DNA of 64,000 nucleotides, from positions 5,410,491 to 5,474,490 of the forward strand of contig NC_049984.1 in assembly GCF_000003815.2 (NCBI RefSeq), read 5' to 3'. This DNA is from Branchiostoma floridae. Its lineage: Eukaryota > Chordata > Leptocardii > Amphioxiformes > Branchiostomatidae. A model generated the notes under the pieces. The model was not told the DNA's origin, did no database searches, and was given only the letters and a program-made list of their open reading frames with translations. A program made the translations under genes and the position numbers. Below are positions 1 to 15,200 of this stretch, in pieces (position 1 is the first letter of the stretch; each line of letters starts with the position of its first letter).

Positions 1-93
1 GTAGGCAGCAGTCGGCTAGTCTTCACAACACTACAGTTTAAACAACAGTTCCATAGTTTGAAACTCCAACATTTTTGTGATTTTTCTGTACAG

Positions 94-284
94 GGTCCAG
101 AGCATCGACGACCCCTACAGAAGATGTGAGCTACAGGGTGATCTCTCCAGGTGAAGTCAGGTTCCCCGGAGTGTGCTGTGTGGGGATTGGAATCCAGGCA
201 CTGCTGCCCCTCCATAACCCCACCAGCCGCTGGCTACAGTGTGCGCTACAAGTGCTGTCAATCAACGCAAATGGAGAACACCAG
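94..284 (+). CDS. CEP192: CEP192 exon a (first in window)
   Basis: Residues 1-63, entered in phase 2 after a TTTTTCTGTACAG acceptor and left in phase 0 at CAG|GTAAAA. The segment LHNPTSRWLQ resembles the conserved NPT-x-RWLQ beta-strand of an ASH-type domain. The 3' half and donor of this exon are duplicated just downstream. Confidence 0.85.
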
Positions 285-3200
285 GTAAAACCCATCGCAC
301 AAAGCTGACCATGGTAGGGTTGGGTACACGGTCTCACTAAATGCTGTAAACAATCAAAAACTACCTCTCCATAACCCCACCAGCCGCTGGCTACAGTGTG
401 CGCTACAAGTGCTGTCAGTCAACGCAAACGGAGAACACCAGGTAAAACCCATCTCACAAAGTCTTCCATGGTAGGAGTGGTTACAAAACTTTTTTTTCTT
501 GTTGGACTGGTCCTGGAAAAAAATCAGTGGACCGGATTTTGGACTGATTAGAAAATGAACAGATTATACTGGCAGGCGTTCGTGCATTTTGGGGCTTACT
601 GGTCCAAGAAAATAACAAGAGCAAAGTATGTAAAGGAGAGTTGATAGTCATTTTATCAAGTTTCTGCAGTGAAAGTTGGTCTAAGTTTACACTTTACAGA
701 TGCATTTAGTGTTGTTTGCATCATATTGTTATTTGTTTGCATGAGGATAGGCTTAAGGATAGCAGTGATAGTACTTGTGAATGGTACAAATAGTCTTTTT
801 TTACTATCATTAGATGATGCCAGCAGCTGACAACATCTTCCATCTGAAGCAGAAGACCATCATTGGCCCTCATACAACAGAGGAGATTAAGGTGAGATCT
901 TTGACGCAGCTCAGGAGATACATTTAACAACAGCAGGCTCAAAAATTGGATGCACAACATTCAGTAAAGTAGAATGACAGCAAAACCCTATTCAGTGTTG
1001 GACAAGTCCACTAGTCCGATTGTCCATTGCAAGTGAAAGTGCTGATCAGGCAAGTGCATGTCCAACCCCACTTGCCTGATCAGGCAAGTAAGATTTTTTC
1101 ACGTGTGAGATTTTGAAATATTTGTTACTCTTTACAGTGATGGCATGAAGCATTGGTCAACACAGAGACATTGAGTCAATGATAAAAGAATTCCATTGCT
1201 GGAGGTGGAAATACGTAGAAAAATGTAATTTAGATTTTGGACACAAGTGAAACGATAGTTCGGGCAAGTAGATTTTTTATGTACTTGCCCAGTAGGACAA
1301 GTGAATTTTAGAAAACTTGTCTGGAACCCTGCTATTACAAACCTTGCTGCCTCTTGTCACTGCTTGAAATTGTGACATTCTACATCTAACTTCAAATTCT
1401 AGCTTGGTTATACAACAAAGGGTGTATAATTTTTTCTGACACTTGACTTTTCTGAATGTCAAGAATATGCTCTATATAAAGTACTGGTGTCCATTTTAAT
1501 GGGAAGATGTGTTGTTGTTCTTAGTTGTACAGCAGTATCTGTATAATCATGTTGTTTTTTTGGTTACACAGTTAGTATCTGTATACTGTTAATGCATTTA
1601 AATTTGTGGGGATTTAATTTTGTGGAAGCCGGAAAAGGGACTTTTCGCGGTGGTTTTAAGTTCGCGGTAGCACCACGCACTGTAGTCGCTTACTGCCATG
1701 GAAAAACGTTCGCGATGGTTTTAAATTCGTGGTGAAGTGGCCACTGCGAAAACCGCGAACATAAAACCACAGCGTACATTTCTGTATTTACAGTCCTTTT
1801 GTTTTATTTCCTGTGTATGTTGTTTGCAGGTGCTGTTCACCCCCCACCACCCTGGTGTGTATGTGGCCCAGGTACAGGTCAGCTCCTGCCTGGTGTTGGC
1901 CAACTCTGAGGATGCAGCCGTCATAGACCACATGCCGTCCATCGTCAACGTACAGGCCATAGCTGAGAAACCTTTCATACAGGTGGGGCTTTACTTGGTT
2001 TCTGGATGTGTGAGTAGTCTCACATCCTTTCCAGGACCATGGTTAAGAAGTAAGTCGTGTGTAGGATCATTTGCGGATGGGAGTTATTTAGCAAGGTTGC
2101 CTAATAGTCTTGAAAAGTCAGAACACAGAAACACAGAAAAATAGAGCCAATAATAAAGGAATTCCATTGCTGGAAGTGAAAATTCATAGTGAAAGATGTT
2201 ACTTAAATTTCTGGCAAGTGATAAGTTAATTTGGGCAAGTAAATTTTTCACGTACTTGCCTGATAGGTGAATTTTAGAAAACTTGTTTAACCCTGGCTTT
2301 ACCTAATGAAACCTTTAGGCCATGTTCTTTAACTGGCTTGGATGCTGCCTAAAATGTTTTAGTGATGGGGGTTTTACCAATGGCACCACAGGGAGATTGC
2401 CAGTCATAAACCTGGGTTGTTGTATCTATTTTAGGTGACTACCGGCGAGTCAGATGCTCTGAACTTTGGTGACCTGCCAGGCAGCAGCACGGTTTGTCTG
2501 CCGATCAAGTTGACCAATCACACCAGAGCAAGCGTACCTGTGCGCCTCATCCTCTCGTCCGTAAGTACACGTAACTGTCCATGTTTGTTTCTGTTGATGT
2601 TATCTCTTGATGTATCTTGATGTGTATATGATAGAGAAACCAATGCCTACAGCCCTTTGGCCATACCTAAGGAAACTACTGTTGTATGAGGATCGCTTGA
2701 GTTAGTGTCAATTGGCAGCCTATCCAGACCCTTGTAGTTCAGCGCCCTATTGCGAAGAGAGAGTAGCTAGCCATGGCAATAACAAACAACTTATATTGGG
2801 TGAATGAGTTATATCTAAGGTCTTGAAATGCATCTACACCACTTTCAATACACTGGCATACTATATCCATGAGTAAATACTTTGCTACGATTCTTGCTGT
2901 GAACGATGTATGGAATATTTCAATGGAAAATTGCATTGACTGAAATTTTGAATGCCTGTAGTATTGTGCTTGTATATTTATAAGTTTGCAACAAATTCAG
3001 CTGTTGAAATGTAAAACGAAATTCTTAATGTGCAAACACAATGAAGAATAAGATGATAAGAGTTTCATTTTGACCAGGATGCATTCTGTACCACATTTAA
3101 TTTGTGATTTTTTATCTTCTGCAGACTTCTGCTATGTGGCACTGCTTCTCCTTCAAGGACAACAGGAGAGAGAGTGGATCATCTACAAGTGTCTATCACT

Positions 3201-6200
3201 GCACACTGCAGGGCAAGTCAGACCAACAGGTAGGGCTTTTCTAACTCAGAGATTTTGTGCTCAAGATTTTTCTGATTTTACAGGCAACACAAGGTAGTAG
3301 TAAGTAGATGTGAAGTTAGGCGTGCTGAATTAGTCAAATTAGTTGTATTTGATTTAGTGTGATTAAGCACTGAAATCTGACAACAAAAAATGCAAAATGA
3401 CACCGATAAATTCAAACAATACTTTGCCAGTAGTTTTTTTTTCTGACATTACAGAATTGAGTAGGTGCCTCTTAAAGACTTCTGAGGTATCTAACATCTA
3501 CTCTGTTCACTCCTCATCCTCAGTTACCTGATCCAGCCATTGTGATGGTCCAGTTCAGGGCACCGGAGAAGCAACTCAACACCTCAGGTATGGAGACTTT
3601 AACTGTTCATCAACAAAGACTTTCTCCTACACAGTGCCTTTGGGAAGGGTCTGCTAAACTGGGCTGAGGTTTCTACTTATATGGGTGTGGCTTGTTACCA
3701 GTTGTCACCCAATCGTAGGATGGCGTTCCCTAACATGTGAATGGTTGGATACTATCTAATGTTTACGAAACTTATTTTTTGCTTATTATCTGTATGTCAA
3801 ACCATCGTTGTCCTAATTGATCAACATTTCATGTCCTGATTTTATCTGTAATGTTCAATGTAAAAGTTACAATAAGCAACATGATAGATTTTGGAAACAG
3901 ACGTTTCAGACAGCATCTACTGTCTTTCATCATTGACTACCTGTACTCTCTACATCTCTTTGAAGCCCTTCTTTTCCAAAGGAATGTAACAGAAGGCTAA
4001 CGTCACATTTCCGGCCTGTTTGTGAAAACGAAAAATAGAAATGTACACGTAAAAATATACACAAATAATGCCCATGACTCTTCTCTTTACGTCTTGTGTA
4101 CTTTGTTGTCTTTTATATCATACTTTTCGTTCCCAAAAGCTCCCTGGCCAAGTCCCGGTTTGGAAATGTGATGTGTGATGTAGGCCTTGGACCCTTGGTC
4201 ACATGTCCATGTTTATGTTGCAGGTTCCTTGGGACCACCAGAGGAGTACACAGGCCGGGTAGACATTGAGATGGACACTCCAGGCACCACCAGTGTCATA
4301 GCCAGTGTACCGATGAAGGCTAGAGTAGGGGTAGCCAGAATACACACACCTAGGACACTACAGGTATGTTTGTGTGCATCCCTCAGTTTCTCTCCATCTG
4401 TGAATTAATGTAGTCTTGAGTTAACGTTAGGTCTCAGGTTTTTCGTTCAAGCCGAAGTGAAATCTTTTTACAAAGGCAATTAAGCCAGAATTTTCATTAA
4501 TCTGGTAAAAAGTAGTTAGTGTCTTGCTGCTTTATTATAGACTTGTTTGATTTTTTTGTGACAACTAAAAATGTGGATGAAAATAATTTTAAAGCTGAAA
4601 ATTGGCATTTTTAAACATATTTTTTAAACATGGCTACATGGAAAATACAGGTTTTCCTAAGGTGCCAGAGAAGAAAATAGAATGAAAAAAATGTTGTTTT
4701 CAATAGTGTCGATATGTTGATATTTTTACAGTTTTTTGTAGGTTTTTGAACTTCCCATGTTTTTGTGTCCTATTGGCAGGCTCTTGTTCTGACGACCAGT
4801 ATAGGCACCTCCATCAGTCGCAGCGTGCCCCTGAAGAACGCGGGAAACATCCCCGTCACGGTCGACCTGACCGTTACCAAGGAACAGGACGTCTTCACCC
4901 TGCTACCCAGCACCCTGACCCTTCACCCTGGGCAACAGTCAGAGGTCATTTACTTATTAATTATATTCACATTCAAGGAAAGAAAATATACAGATTGGCA
5001 CTTATACAGCTTTATACAGGTGGTTGGTTGCCCACTCCTGCGGTATCTAAGATCGTTGTTGCTTAATGACCATTGAATAGTTATCGTAAGTACTATGCTT
5101 GTTGGGGGGGGGGGCATGGTTTGATAGTGGTAATATAACACAAGTTCGTTCATTTTTCGATGATTTCTCAATGATGATAATGTTTGACTTAGTAGCTGTT
5201 TTGATTGTCTGTGGTAGCTTGTTGTAGCCCCAGCACCAGACTGAACTTAGACCCTCCACATTCCAGGTGACAGTGAAGTTTGCGCCCAAGCACGCGCCCC
5301 ACACCGTGAGCAGCCTGATGACGATGTGTGTGAGGCCGGGAGGGCCTCAGTACGAGGTTCTGCTGAGGGGGGAGTGTGTGATGATGGAGAAGAAGCCGCA
5401 GGGGGTCCCAGCTGCAGCTGACGCTCCGCCTGTCCTGTCGAACAAACAGTTCCTGTCCTGGGGTGGAGTGCCCATGGGGAGAGCGCTGTAAGTTGGTCAC
5501 CAAAAATCTGCAAGATTCATTAACAGATTAAGGATGAGGGCAGGAATGTGACATAGTATCTACACAGAATTTTTCAGAAAGCGAACAAAGTTGTTTTTAA
5601 AATTTGTGCAAATTTGAAAAGAAAAACCAGGATAAAAGATTATTTGTAATAATCTAATAAAATGGTAGCTAGTTCTGTTTGATAGTTTTACTGATTGATT
5701 TGCTAAAATACTTGACTACAAAAAGTATATGTGTGGTCTATTCGATTTTTATAGTCATCTGTGACCCTCAGGATCACACAATTTTTCATTATGATTGCTC
5801 TAGGAGTATTCTACTGGTTTTGAACAATGTTTCTTTTTGTTTGTTGGCAGACAGCAGAAGCTAGTGTTGAGAAACAGCTCACAAACCCAGACTCTCAAAC
5901 TGGACCTGACCATCAGAGATGATGGCAATGGTTGTTTTCAGGTAAGCACCCTGTGCCAGCTGACTATAATTTTTTTAAATCGTCGTTCTGCTTAAATGGA
6001 GATAGAATAGGATGGATTTCAGGCTAGTATTAGGATAATTTCATGTTTGTTTGTTTGTTTGTTTGTTTGAACCTTTATTTATTCATGAAAGCTCAAATCG
6101 GCCTGCAGGCCGCTTTTCATTGAGGTCATGAGGGAAGAGGCAAGGGTCAGACAAAGTATATAACAGAGATGGCTACTCCCAACGCAGTGCTGACCTTGGT

Positions 6201-9200
6201 TAGGCAGCGGACATTTATATCATACCCCGGCCTTATTTACTTTCGATGTCGGTGCTCTAACGGGTCAGTATTTTACAGTATGGCCTTGGGCTCTATATTT
6301 GATTAAAAGGATTGGAACTCACTTAATATGTGCGCTGCTGTCGAAGATTCAAAGAGCTGTTCAACTGTTTGCCTGGTTGTGTTGGAAATTACATCTTTGA
6401 TTCAGAATGACTTTTACAAAGTTTATCACAGATGAACACTCAAGTCATGAATGTCAGAATGCCCATACTTTGTGAGCATGCAAAGATCATGTGCAGAACA
6501 AGACCAGGCCCTAACAGTCTAATCATTTCCCCCAGCTTCAGAGTTCGTTCATGGAGCATGAGCAGCTGTCCAGCTCCAGACAGATCATCCTGAAACCTCT
6601 AGAAGACTTCCCCGTTCACCTCATCTTCGCTCCCACCAGAGTCGCCACCATGCAGGCCAAACTGGTCATCAAACCTCCCAAGGGGAACACCAAGTTTACT
6701 GTAAGATTTCGATTGTTTTATTCGTTATTAGTTTGAAAATACAAAAAGATGTAAAGGTGAAAACCTAAGTTTCTTCTGTATTGAATATTTTTAAAACTAC
6801 TAGTACTGATGTTTGATAAATTGATTGACTTGTTGCCTTAAACTGTTTGTGCCACCAAAGACACCAAAATGATGTATATAATATATATACAACATTTCCT
6901 GATTACATAGCCATAGTAAGTATTATTCAATGGACATGATTGTTATACTTTGATTGAATGTGAATGGACATGAGGTGGGAGAGAGTAAGTAATCAGGAAA
7001 TTTTGTATTTTGATGGTACAAGCACAGTCACTTTAATGGCTAGTGTATTGTGAACTTTTGGCTGTTTAATATCAAACAAAATACCCCTGTGACCTGTCGT
7101 GTGACCAAAAATATCTGACATGACTTGATACTATGAGTTTCTACGTCTTTAACCATGAAAGTTGTTCCCCCAGATCCCCCTGTCTGGCTACGGCGGCACC
7201 TGTAACCTGACTGTGGAGGGCCTGAGGGCAGTGTCTGATATGTACATAGCAAACTTAGGGGAGGTGAGAAACAACTGCTTCAATGTTAGAAATTAAAGTC
7301 TGTTTTAAACGTTAAAGGCTACACTACTTATATTTGAGGAAAATTTGAAATGTTCTTAATATGAGTGTAAATCGGTTTTAATTCAGTGGCAACACATTAA
7401 TAAAGTTATCTCGTATCTAGTCAATTTTGTGTCCAAGACCTGACTTTGGTTTTCAATCACTTAACTATTGAGCCTGATAGACAGTTTATCAACCATTACA
7501 CTATTGAATCTGATCAATAATTCATTATTCGTTTAAAACATCTCACCTTAAATATGTCAGTCTTATAGAACACTTGAACCTAATTGACTGTTTAGCAATT
7601 AAGCCTTAGTACATAATAGCACTTCCAATGCAATCATTTATACAGAACTTCAATAGTGATAAGTAACTCTTCCAAGACAACTAGGCATGACAATAAATTC
7701 TTCTTTACCATACTAGCAATTTCATGCCTGAGTTGGTATTTTTTTACAGATATTCTTCTTTGTTTAAACCTTGTTCTTGTTGTTCAGGTGTCAGTTGGGA
7801 AGAAAAGTACAATCGACATCCCAGTACGTAACACTGGATCCAGGGCAGCCTTTGTGAAAGCCATGTGCTTTGGTGGTAAGTAGAGTATTTACATGTATTT
7901 ATGACAAGTGTCATCAGTTTTATTAACTTTTCAGTAATGATAAAGGAACTGCCTCAGTTTGTTTGTTTGTTTGAACCTTTATTTATTCATGAGGATCAAA
8001 TCGGCCAGCAGGCTGCTTTTCATTGAGGGAGGTACATGTAAGGGTCAGATGAAATATAATGGAGATATAGATTACATTGAGTACTAATAAATCTATCAAC
8101 CTATATCACTGCACATACATGGTACAAACATATAGTAGGGCAAGAAGCTCAGTGTTCATAGTCTGTGTCCGTTCGTTTCGATCATTACTTTTACTTCAAG
8201 AGTCTCTTAAAGCTGGTCAGATTCGGAGCTGAATTCAGTGCTGACATGTAACAGATAGAACATTAGCTATGATTACAAATTTGCTTTGAATTTTTTTTTT
8301 TGACTCTGTGTTATCTCTTTAGACCTGTCAGCTAGAACCCAGCTTCCAGCTAACAGAGTGAGGGTCGAACCAAGCGAGTTTGTTCTGAGGGAGAGAACCA
8401 CAAAGGTACAGTCTGAAACTTGTGATTTTTTTTAACGCCATTGACTGCAAAGTTGGACCAGTCAGTGTTGTGTATGTAGCTGATGTGCAGCATCATGGAT
8501 TGAGTTATTAAGGGGCCAGAAAAGGAGTAATTGAAAGAGTCTGTTATCAGATTAAGTGTAATGGGTGGCTCTCCTCAAAGTTCAAATGCGGCACTCCTGG
8601 CTTGATGGCCCATCCGAAAAAATATACATATCCAAAGCTATAGGTACTCATTTTTACCTGAGTTGAGTGAGGAAATTGGTGCAAATGCCTTTCCCAAGGG
8701 TAAAAACATTGGGGCCAGCTAGGGATTCGAACCCAGAACCTTTAGTGTCTGAACAATCCTAACCACAAGACCACGTTGCCCCCTTTTCTGTACCAGGTGA
8801 TCTCCGTGGTGTTCCACATCTCTGAGAAGGAAGAAGCGATATGTGCCGAGAGAGCGGACACCATCGGCACCCTGGGGCTCTTCTACGGGGACGAAATAAG
8901 CAGGAAACAGCTCAGAAGGTACATTTAGAAATTAGTTAACAGCTTGTACAATGCATCATATACAGAGACTATTTGGTGTTACTGTGAATGCATTTTAATA
9001 AGTTCCCGGGGATTTAATTTCGCGTTAGCGTTTAAGTGGAGTGTCTGCGGTGGTTTTAAGTTGCGGTAGTACCATACACTGTAGTCACATACTGTAACGG
9101 AAAAATGTTGGCTGTGGTTTTAAGTTCGCAGTAAGACTGCCTCGCGAAAACCGCAAGCATAAATCCACCGCGAACATTTCTGCATTTACAGTAATCAACA

Positions 9201-12200
9201 CATGTAGTTTCGTCAACACATGTAGTTTCAAAGACTCTGGTTGTGCCACACACCTTAATATTCTTCCTGACACACACATTTCCTTGGTGTCAGTTGCATA
9301 GTAACTGCAACTTGTTGATGGTGACCTACAGCCAATGGCTCAAACTATATTCCCGGAATTTGGTTATGATTTGTAATGACAACTCAACCGGTGCAATGGC
9401 CGTGTGGGTAGAATGTTTGCCTTGCATTTCTGTATCTGTATCTATATAGCCGGTATAACCGCCCTTCGGCGTAACACACCAGCTTCGGTAGGTGTTAGGT
9501 CGTGAGTTCGATCCCCGGCCGAGTCATACCAAAGACTTTAAAAATGGCACATTCTGCTTTCTCTGCTTACCACTCAGCACCAATAAGGAAGAGTATGGGA
9601 GTTAAATACACACCACTACCAGCGGACTTGCCCCCTGCTGTAGGGGCTTGCACAAATGTGTGGCCCAAGGGCTAAAGAAATGGAAATGAGCATCTGTTAC
9701 AGATGTATGGGTAACTTTAACTTAACTCTTTTTTTCTCTATTTTAAACAGAGCTCTTCGCAAAGGGTCCTCAGAAAGAGGATTACTGGCGGATACCAACC
9801 CACTGAAGGGAGTCAACTTTGACATGCAGTACCTGGGGGAGGAACATGCGCAGGAAGGTAGGTTTTAATGTTTTGCCAAGTTATCATCTATATTGATCAA
9901 GGAAAACTGTTTTTCTGGTGGTACTCTAAGCCTGTAACATTTTTGTGAATCACTGAATTACTTCATATGGATAAACAGCATTACTTGAGAAGGCTTGGAT
10001 GTGTTTGAATTGATATTTGGTATGTGGGTAGATCTTGATGAGACCTGGAAACGATTTGATTTTGGGCCCCCTAGCAGCATGTTACTGTACTGCAGTGGAA
10101 CTTCACGAAATCCGACTCCGTGCTGTCTGACTTCTGCTTTTGATATCTGGTCAGTGGCAGCATCACAATCAAAGCTCTTTCCATTTAGACTCTGAAGAAC
10201 TCTGGCTTTGGTGCTTATTGGTGCAAAGTATGTTGACAAAAGTCAAATTACTGGGAGGGAAATATCCTGCATTTTCTCAAAAATGTTGCCTTTCTAGTTC
10301 TGTTCTGTTTATGATGGCATAGTTTGTGTGTTTGTGTGTCTAGCTGTGAACAAGATAACTCAAGAATGGCTGGATGGATTGGTTTAATACTTGGTGTGTT
10401 GGTAGTGTGTGATGAAAGCTGGAAATGATGAGATTTTGGGACCCCTAGCGGCTTCCCTTGGTACTGCAGCAGAACTTTGTGTTTTGTTATCTCGTGTTCT
10501 GAACAAGCTACTGTCACAATGTTTAGGCGTTATATAGCTCTTGTGCTTTGGAAGAAGTGACATAAGTATGGGCTGTTGTTCGAACTATTCCACTCAGGTA
10601 CAGTTCTGTCGGTGAAAGGGAGTGTGGTTTTGTGTGTGGGAGCCTTGCAAAGTAGATTGATGTTCCTGGGAATAACTTAAGGTAGACGACCGCTCGTTAT
10701 TGCCTTTGTCCAGACGTAGCAAGATCCATTATAGAGCTGCGCAGAGATCAATGCAAAATCCTGACCATTCACCATTCCCTTTGCAGCCTGGCCACCAACA
10801 ATCCATCAAACACAATCCTCCTGATTCATGGCTAACTGAAAATATTGGATTTCTGGCCACAGATTGGCCTGGAGACAACTTTCGGTCGGGCTGTTTATCT
10901 GCCATCAGTAGGGCTGGAAATACAGTCAAAACATGGGTAGAGAAGAAAGTAAAGCCTTGTGGAGGCAGAATGAGCTTTGAAATTTTGCAATTTTCCTTTG
11001 TAGAAATACATGTAATGATGATGTACATGTATAGAAAGGGCTTACTTTGTTGGTCCCTCTAAAATTGTGACTCTTTGTGGCAGCTCAAAACACAAGGGGG
11101 AGTTCACATTTGAAAAAACGATAGTTATGTACATTCACAGTCAAATCTGCCCTGGAATGTTTTCAGTCTTCCTCTTGCGAGGTGGTATGGAGCAAGTAAA
11201 GTTTGATCACCGGAGCTGTTTGTTCTTCATAACAGAAACAAGTTCTTGTCCCTCTAGAGTCTAGATTTGTTTCTGTTTCTACGAGTTTCTTTAGTATCAG
11301 GGGTCGAAAGCAGGAGATTTCTGGCTGGTTCTCTGCTCCATGACCCGTGAGACTTGGCCAACAAATTTTCACTACTGTGGTGATGTCTGTATTCCTACAG
11401 TTTAAGGTTACGAAAAGAATTTCATCAGGTTAGTAGAATATTGGATATAGGAGAATTTTTGCTTTTTACACAACCAGCAGGTACTTACATTGCTTATGTC
11501 TTGATGTCTCTCAAACACCTTCATCAGAGCTTCTAACTGGAGTTCTGCTTCTCACTGCTATATGTAACCGATGTAGATGGCGCTTTTGCGGTGAGAAAAC
11601 AAGTTTAAGGTTAGGTACATCAGTACCCTTTCCCAAAAGTGAATTTCAAGCCCAGATCAGCAAGGGAGCCGGTCCCATTAAATCTCTCTCCTGTCAATAG
11701 ACCTTAGAATATGTTTTTTAAGGGGGAGGGAGGTTGGGGGCAGAAATGGAGACATTCAACAGACAATCCTTAATCTTGATGTCAGATTTGAGTTAAGTTT
11801 TATGCATTTTACTACCAATAAAAGGTATAGGGCAGTGATAACCGTTAGTCCATGGGTTATTGTTATACTGCTTCTGTCTCCATTTAAGATGTCTTATAGA
11901 GATGTCTGCCAGGTATTGGTGACATTCCAAACTTCAAAACAAAACTGGAGGCGGGTATGTCGTAATCATCATGGTGTTGGACATCACTCATCAGTCTTGG
12001 TAGCCTATGTTTTTAGATGTCGGCATCTGTTGAGGAAAATGATTTTGGAAATTGGTTTGTTGGAAGAGTATCTCTTTTATAGAATGTTTTTGTGAAGAGC
12101 TACTTACACTGTACAGCAGATGCCCCAAGCTATGAAGCAAGTCCACACCATAGTTTTCCACTACTGCACTCAAAAGTAGTGTGTATTCCAAATTCTGAGA

Positions 12201-15200
12201 AATGGACTATAGCATCTTAGTTCCTTGCAGTTCCTGAAGCTATTAGAGCATATTGTAAAGACTGAAATGCTTCTGTTTTCATAGTGAATGCTCCATTATG
12301 TAAATATGAGTTTTCAATGTCTTTTCTACTACAGAATTGTTCACACTGCAAATTTTAAAAATAGAAAACATCCTTTCCCCTTCTACTGTGTCCCTGTAGA
12401 AATAAATGAAATGGTAGGCCTACATAGTCAAAAACAACTGTCGGTGTAAAATACAGTGTCACTAAGTAACGTTTGTGTGTTAAACAAGTGACCAACTAGA
12501 GTCCATTCCAAGACACCATGAGGGTTTTTAGGCGATATTTATAATTAATCTGAATTATTTTGAATAAAAGAATATCTGAGCCACAATAATTAAATTATTT
12601 TCAAAAAATTGACTAAGAAAATACTCATTTATTTGAATTTCTTTGAATATTTTAGAAACATTTTGAAAGCAACTGTACAAAAATATCTTTATTTAGAATA
12701 ATTGTGAAACCTCTCTGTGATTATTTCACATTTACAAATATTTACAAAAAATGGTAAACCTGGCCAAATGGTGAAATTAGTTTATTGCCCCCATAAAAGT
12801 AAGCCCTATTGTTGCATCTGTATATTTTTAGATTTTACTGCTGGGCACTGGTGGATCCTTTGTGGTGGGCCATTGTTGCATGGCACCCAACCATACTTTG
12901 CAAGGATGTGTGAATTGCTATCTTCCCAGCCCACCGAACCATTTACAAAAAATGATAGAAAATGGTAAATAATGGTAGAATGCTGTTATTATTATTTAGA
13001 AACCATTAGAAGTATCCAATCCCACACCATGAATATTTCTAAAGTTTTACAGGACCAGGGAAATATTTCTAAAGTTGAAACAGTGTTAAAAATATTTCTG
13101 AAGTATCAAATGTCCGAGACATATAATTACAAAACTTTAAAATCAATTCTAAACAATGGCAACAAACATCCGCATGGTGTCTTGGAATGGACTCTACTAC
13201 TACTACTCATTTTGAAGTACTTTTAGTTCCAACGTACCAAAGTTTGTGGACATCCTGACCTAACCTTGATCCCAGCTTACCCCAAAATAACCTTTTTCAC
13301 GTGGCCGCATCACACCCCACTGAGCAAGCCAAACTGGGAACGCTTAACTCCACCGTAATTCGTCTGCATACAAAAAGTAAGAGGATAACACACATAAAAG
13401 CACATCAGATGTGAAAGTGGCTTAGCGGATCTGTGTTGAATGGCTCCCATATCACTTATTATCAAGGGTGGCTGACCTACCATGGGTTCATCCAAAGGGC
13501 AAGCCGCGCATTGACACACTTTCTAATAGTCTCTGGTACGTTAGCAACTAATTCTGTGACTGCGACACTTTTCCAAGCAATGTTTCTTCATTACTGGTCG
13601 TGCATAACTGTGTGTTTTCGCAAACTAAAGACCGATTATGTTGGAGCATTTGGAGGTGTTGTCAGCCGTTGCTGGTGTTGAAATTTATGTCTATTGCAAT
13701 GTGTTAAGCTCCCATTCTCCATAGAAAGGGAATGCAAGGACTCAAGTGTAATTTACTGAATCTTCTGTCATTGCTTTTAATGTTGCACATTCAATTTGGC
13801 TCCAAGGTGAGGGTTCATAGAGAGGGCAGTGGCTACTGGAAATCATACACAAATGTAATAATTCATTGCCAGAATAGAAAGGGTGTATGTCAGTATAGTA
13901 ACCGTTTAGTGCCGTTAAGACTGATAATATCAGTCTACTGATATCCCCTCAGGTATTGAACTAATGTTAATTTTGAAATAGTTGTGGAGGTTTTGATTAT
14001 GTTTGCTTGTTTTTGCAATGACCTGTTAACCCTATTATTGTGTAGTAACCATCTACAGTAGTGCCATTAAGACTAATGATATCAGAGATGATCAGTCTAG
14101 TGATATCGGCTCAGGTTCTGGACTGCTGTTAATTTTGACATATTTTGACATGCATTTATCAGCTATTGATGAAGATTGGTTCTCTTGAAGAATGTTGGGG
14201 CGATTTTCTTGACATAATATGGATCGATGGTAGAGATTATTGTGAAATATTACTATATGTTAGCTAGCTGAGACCAATTGCCCTTAAGTTACCACTTCTG
14301 TAGTGTTTGTCATACCTACACTTGGTAGTGATTGATGAATTAAAATAGGAAAATGACTTGAATCGCCATGTTTTGAAGTAGATAACTCTGGATTTTCCAT
14401 ACTTTGGCGTACACGTATATTTGATCTACTGCATATTTGTTTCAATAAATTGTCTTAAGTTTTAAATGGATTGCACCATTCAATGGTTGGTTTGACAAGT
14501 AGTCAATCTGTAACTTACGTTGTTACCTAAGTCATTGGACTGCCTGAAGTTGACTACTTGTTTAGTTGATTTGTGATCATCTTAAATCATTCTTCTTTTA
14601 CAAAATTATCAATCACATCACGAGAACTTTATTTATCTGGAGCGAAAGTGGCATTCCCTGCAGAATGTGATACCTTTAACTGTTGTCTATGTCCTTCTCT
14701 CTCCAACAAGATTTCTCTAGTGTCAATGACGAAAGACAACGGATGGTTGTCTGAAATGTCTGACCGTTTCAAAAATCATATCCAGTTGCTTGAGTAATTG
14801 CTTTTTGGCATACTGTAATTGCAGAAATGTTCGCGGTGGATTAATGTTCGTGGTTTTCGCGGTGACCACTTCACCGCGAACTTAAAACCACCGCGAACAT
14901 TTTTTTATAACGGTATTAGACTGCAGTCTATGGTGTTACCGCGAAATTGAAACCACCGCGAAAAGTCCTTTTTCCCTCTGCCGCGAAATTAAATCCCAGC
15001 GAACTTAAATGCATTTACAGTATCTTATTACCTGGATGTCTAAACTTCATTGACGTGTCTATTTCTATGTTTCTGTCTGCAGTGTATGATCTTCCTGAGC
15101 GACCCAACGACATCAGGCTGTTCTACTCGTGCATGTCTCGGGTGATGGTCTCCCTTGTTGGCAGACCCCCCTCCTCTAACACTGAAGAACGGAGACGAAC

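Larger units (their letters stand above)
9858..15082. other. CEP192 intron 16 (5.2 kb)
   Basis: Apart from the repeats listed within it, no exon with flanking splice sites and homology was found. Stretches 10520-11800 and 12100-13880 are AT-rich and unique by eye, with only short unsupported open frames. Confidence 0.75.

Noticed and set aside
4945-5076. Extension of CEP192 exon h into the intron
   Set aside because: The frame stays open, but the human alignment resumes precisely at the next exon (VTVKFAPK), so this is intron.
9393-9530. Functional tRNA gene
   Set aside because: A- and B-box-like sequences are too far apart and no cloverleaf forms.
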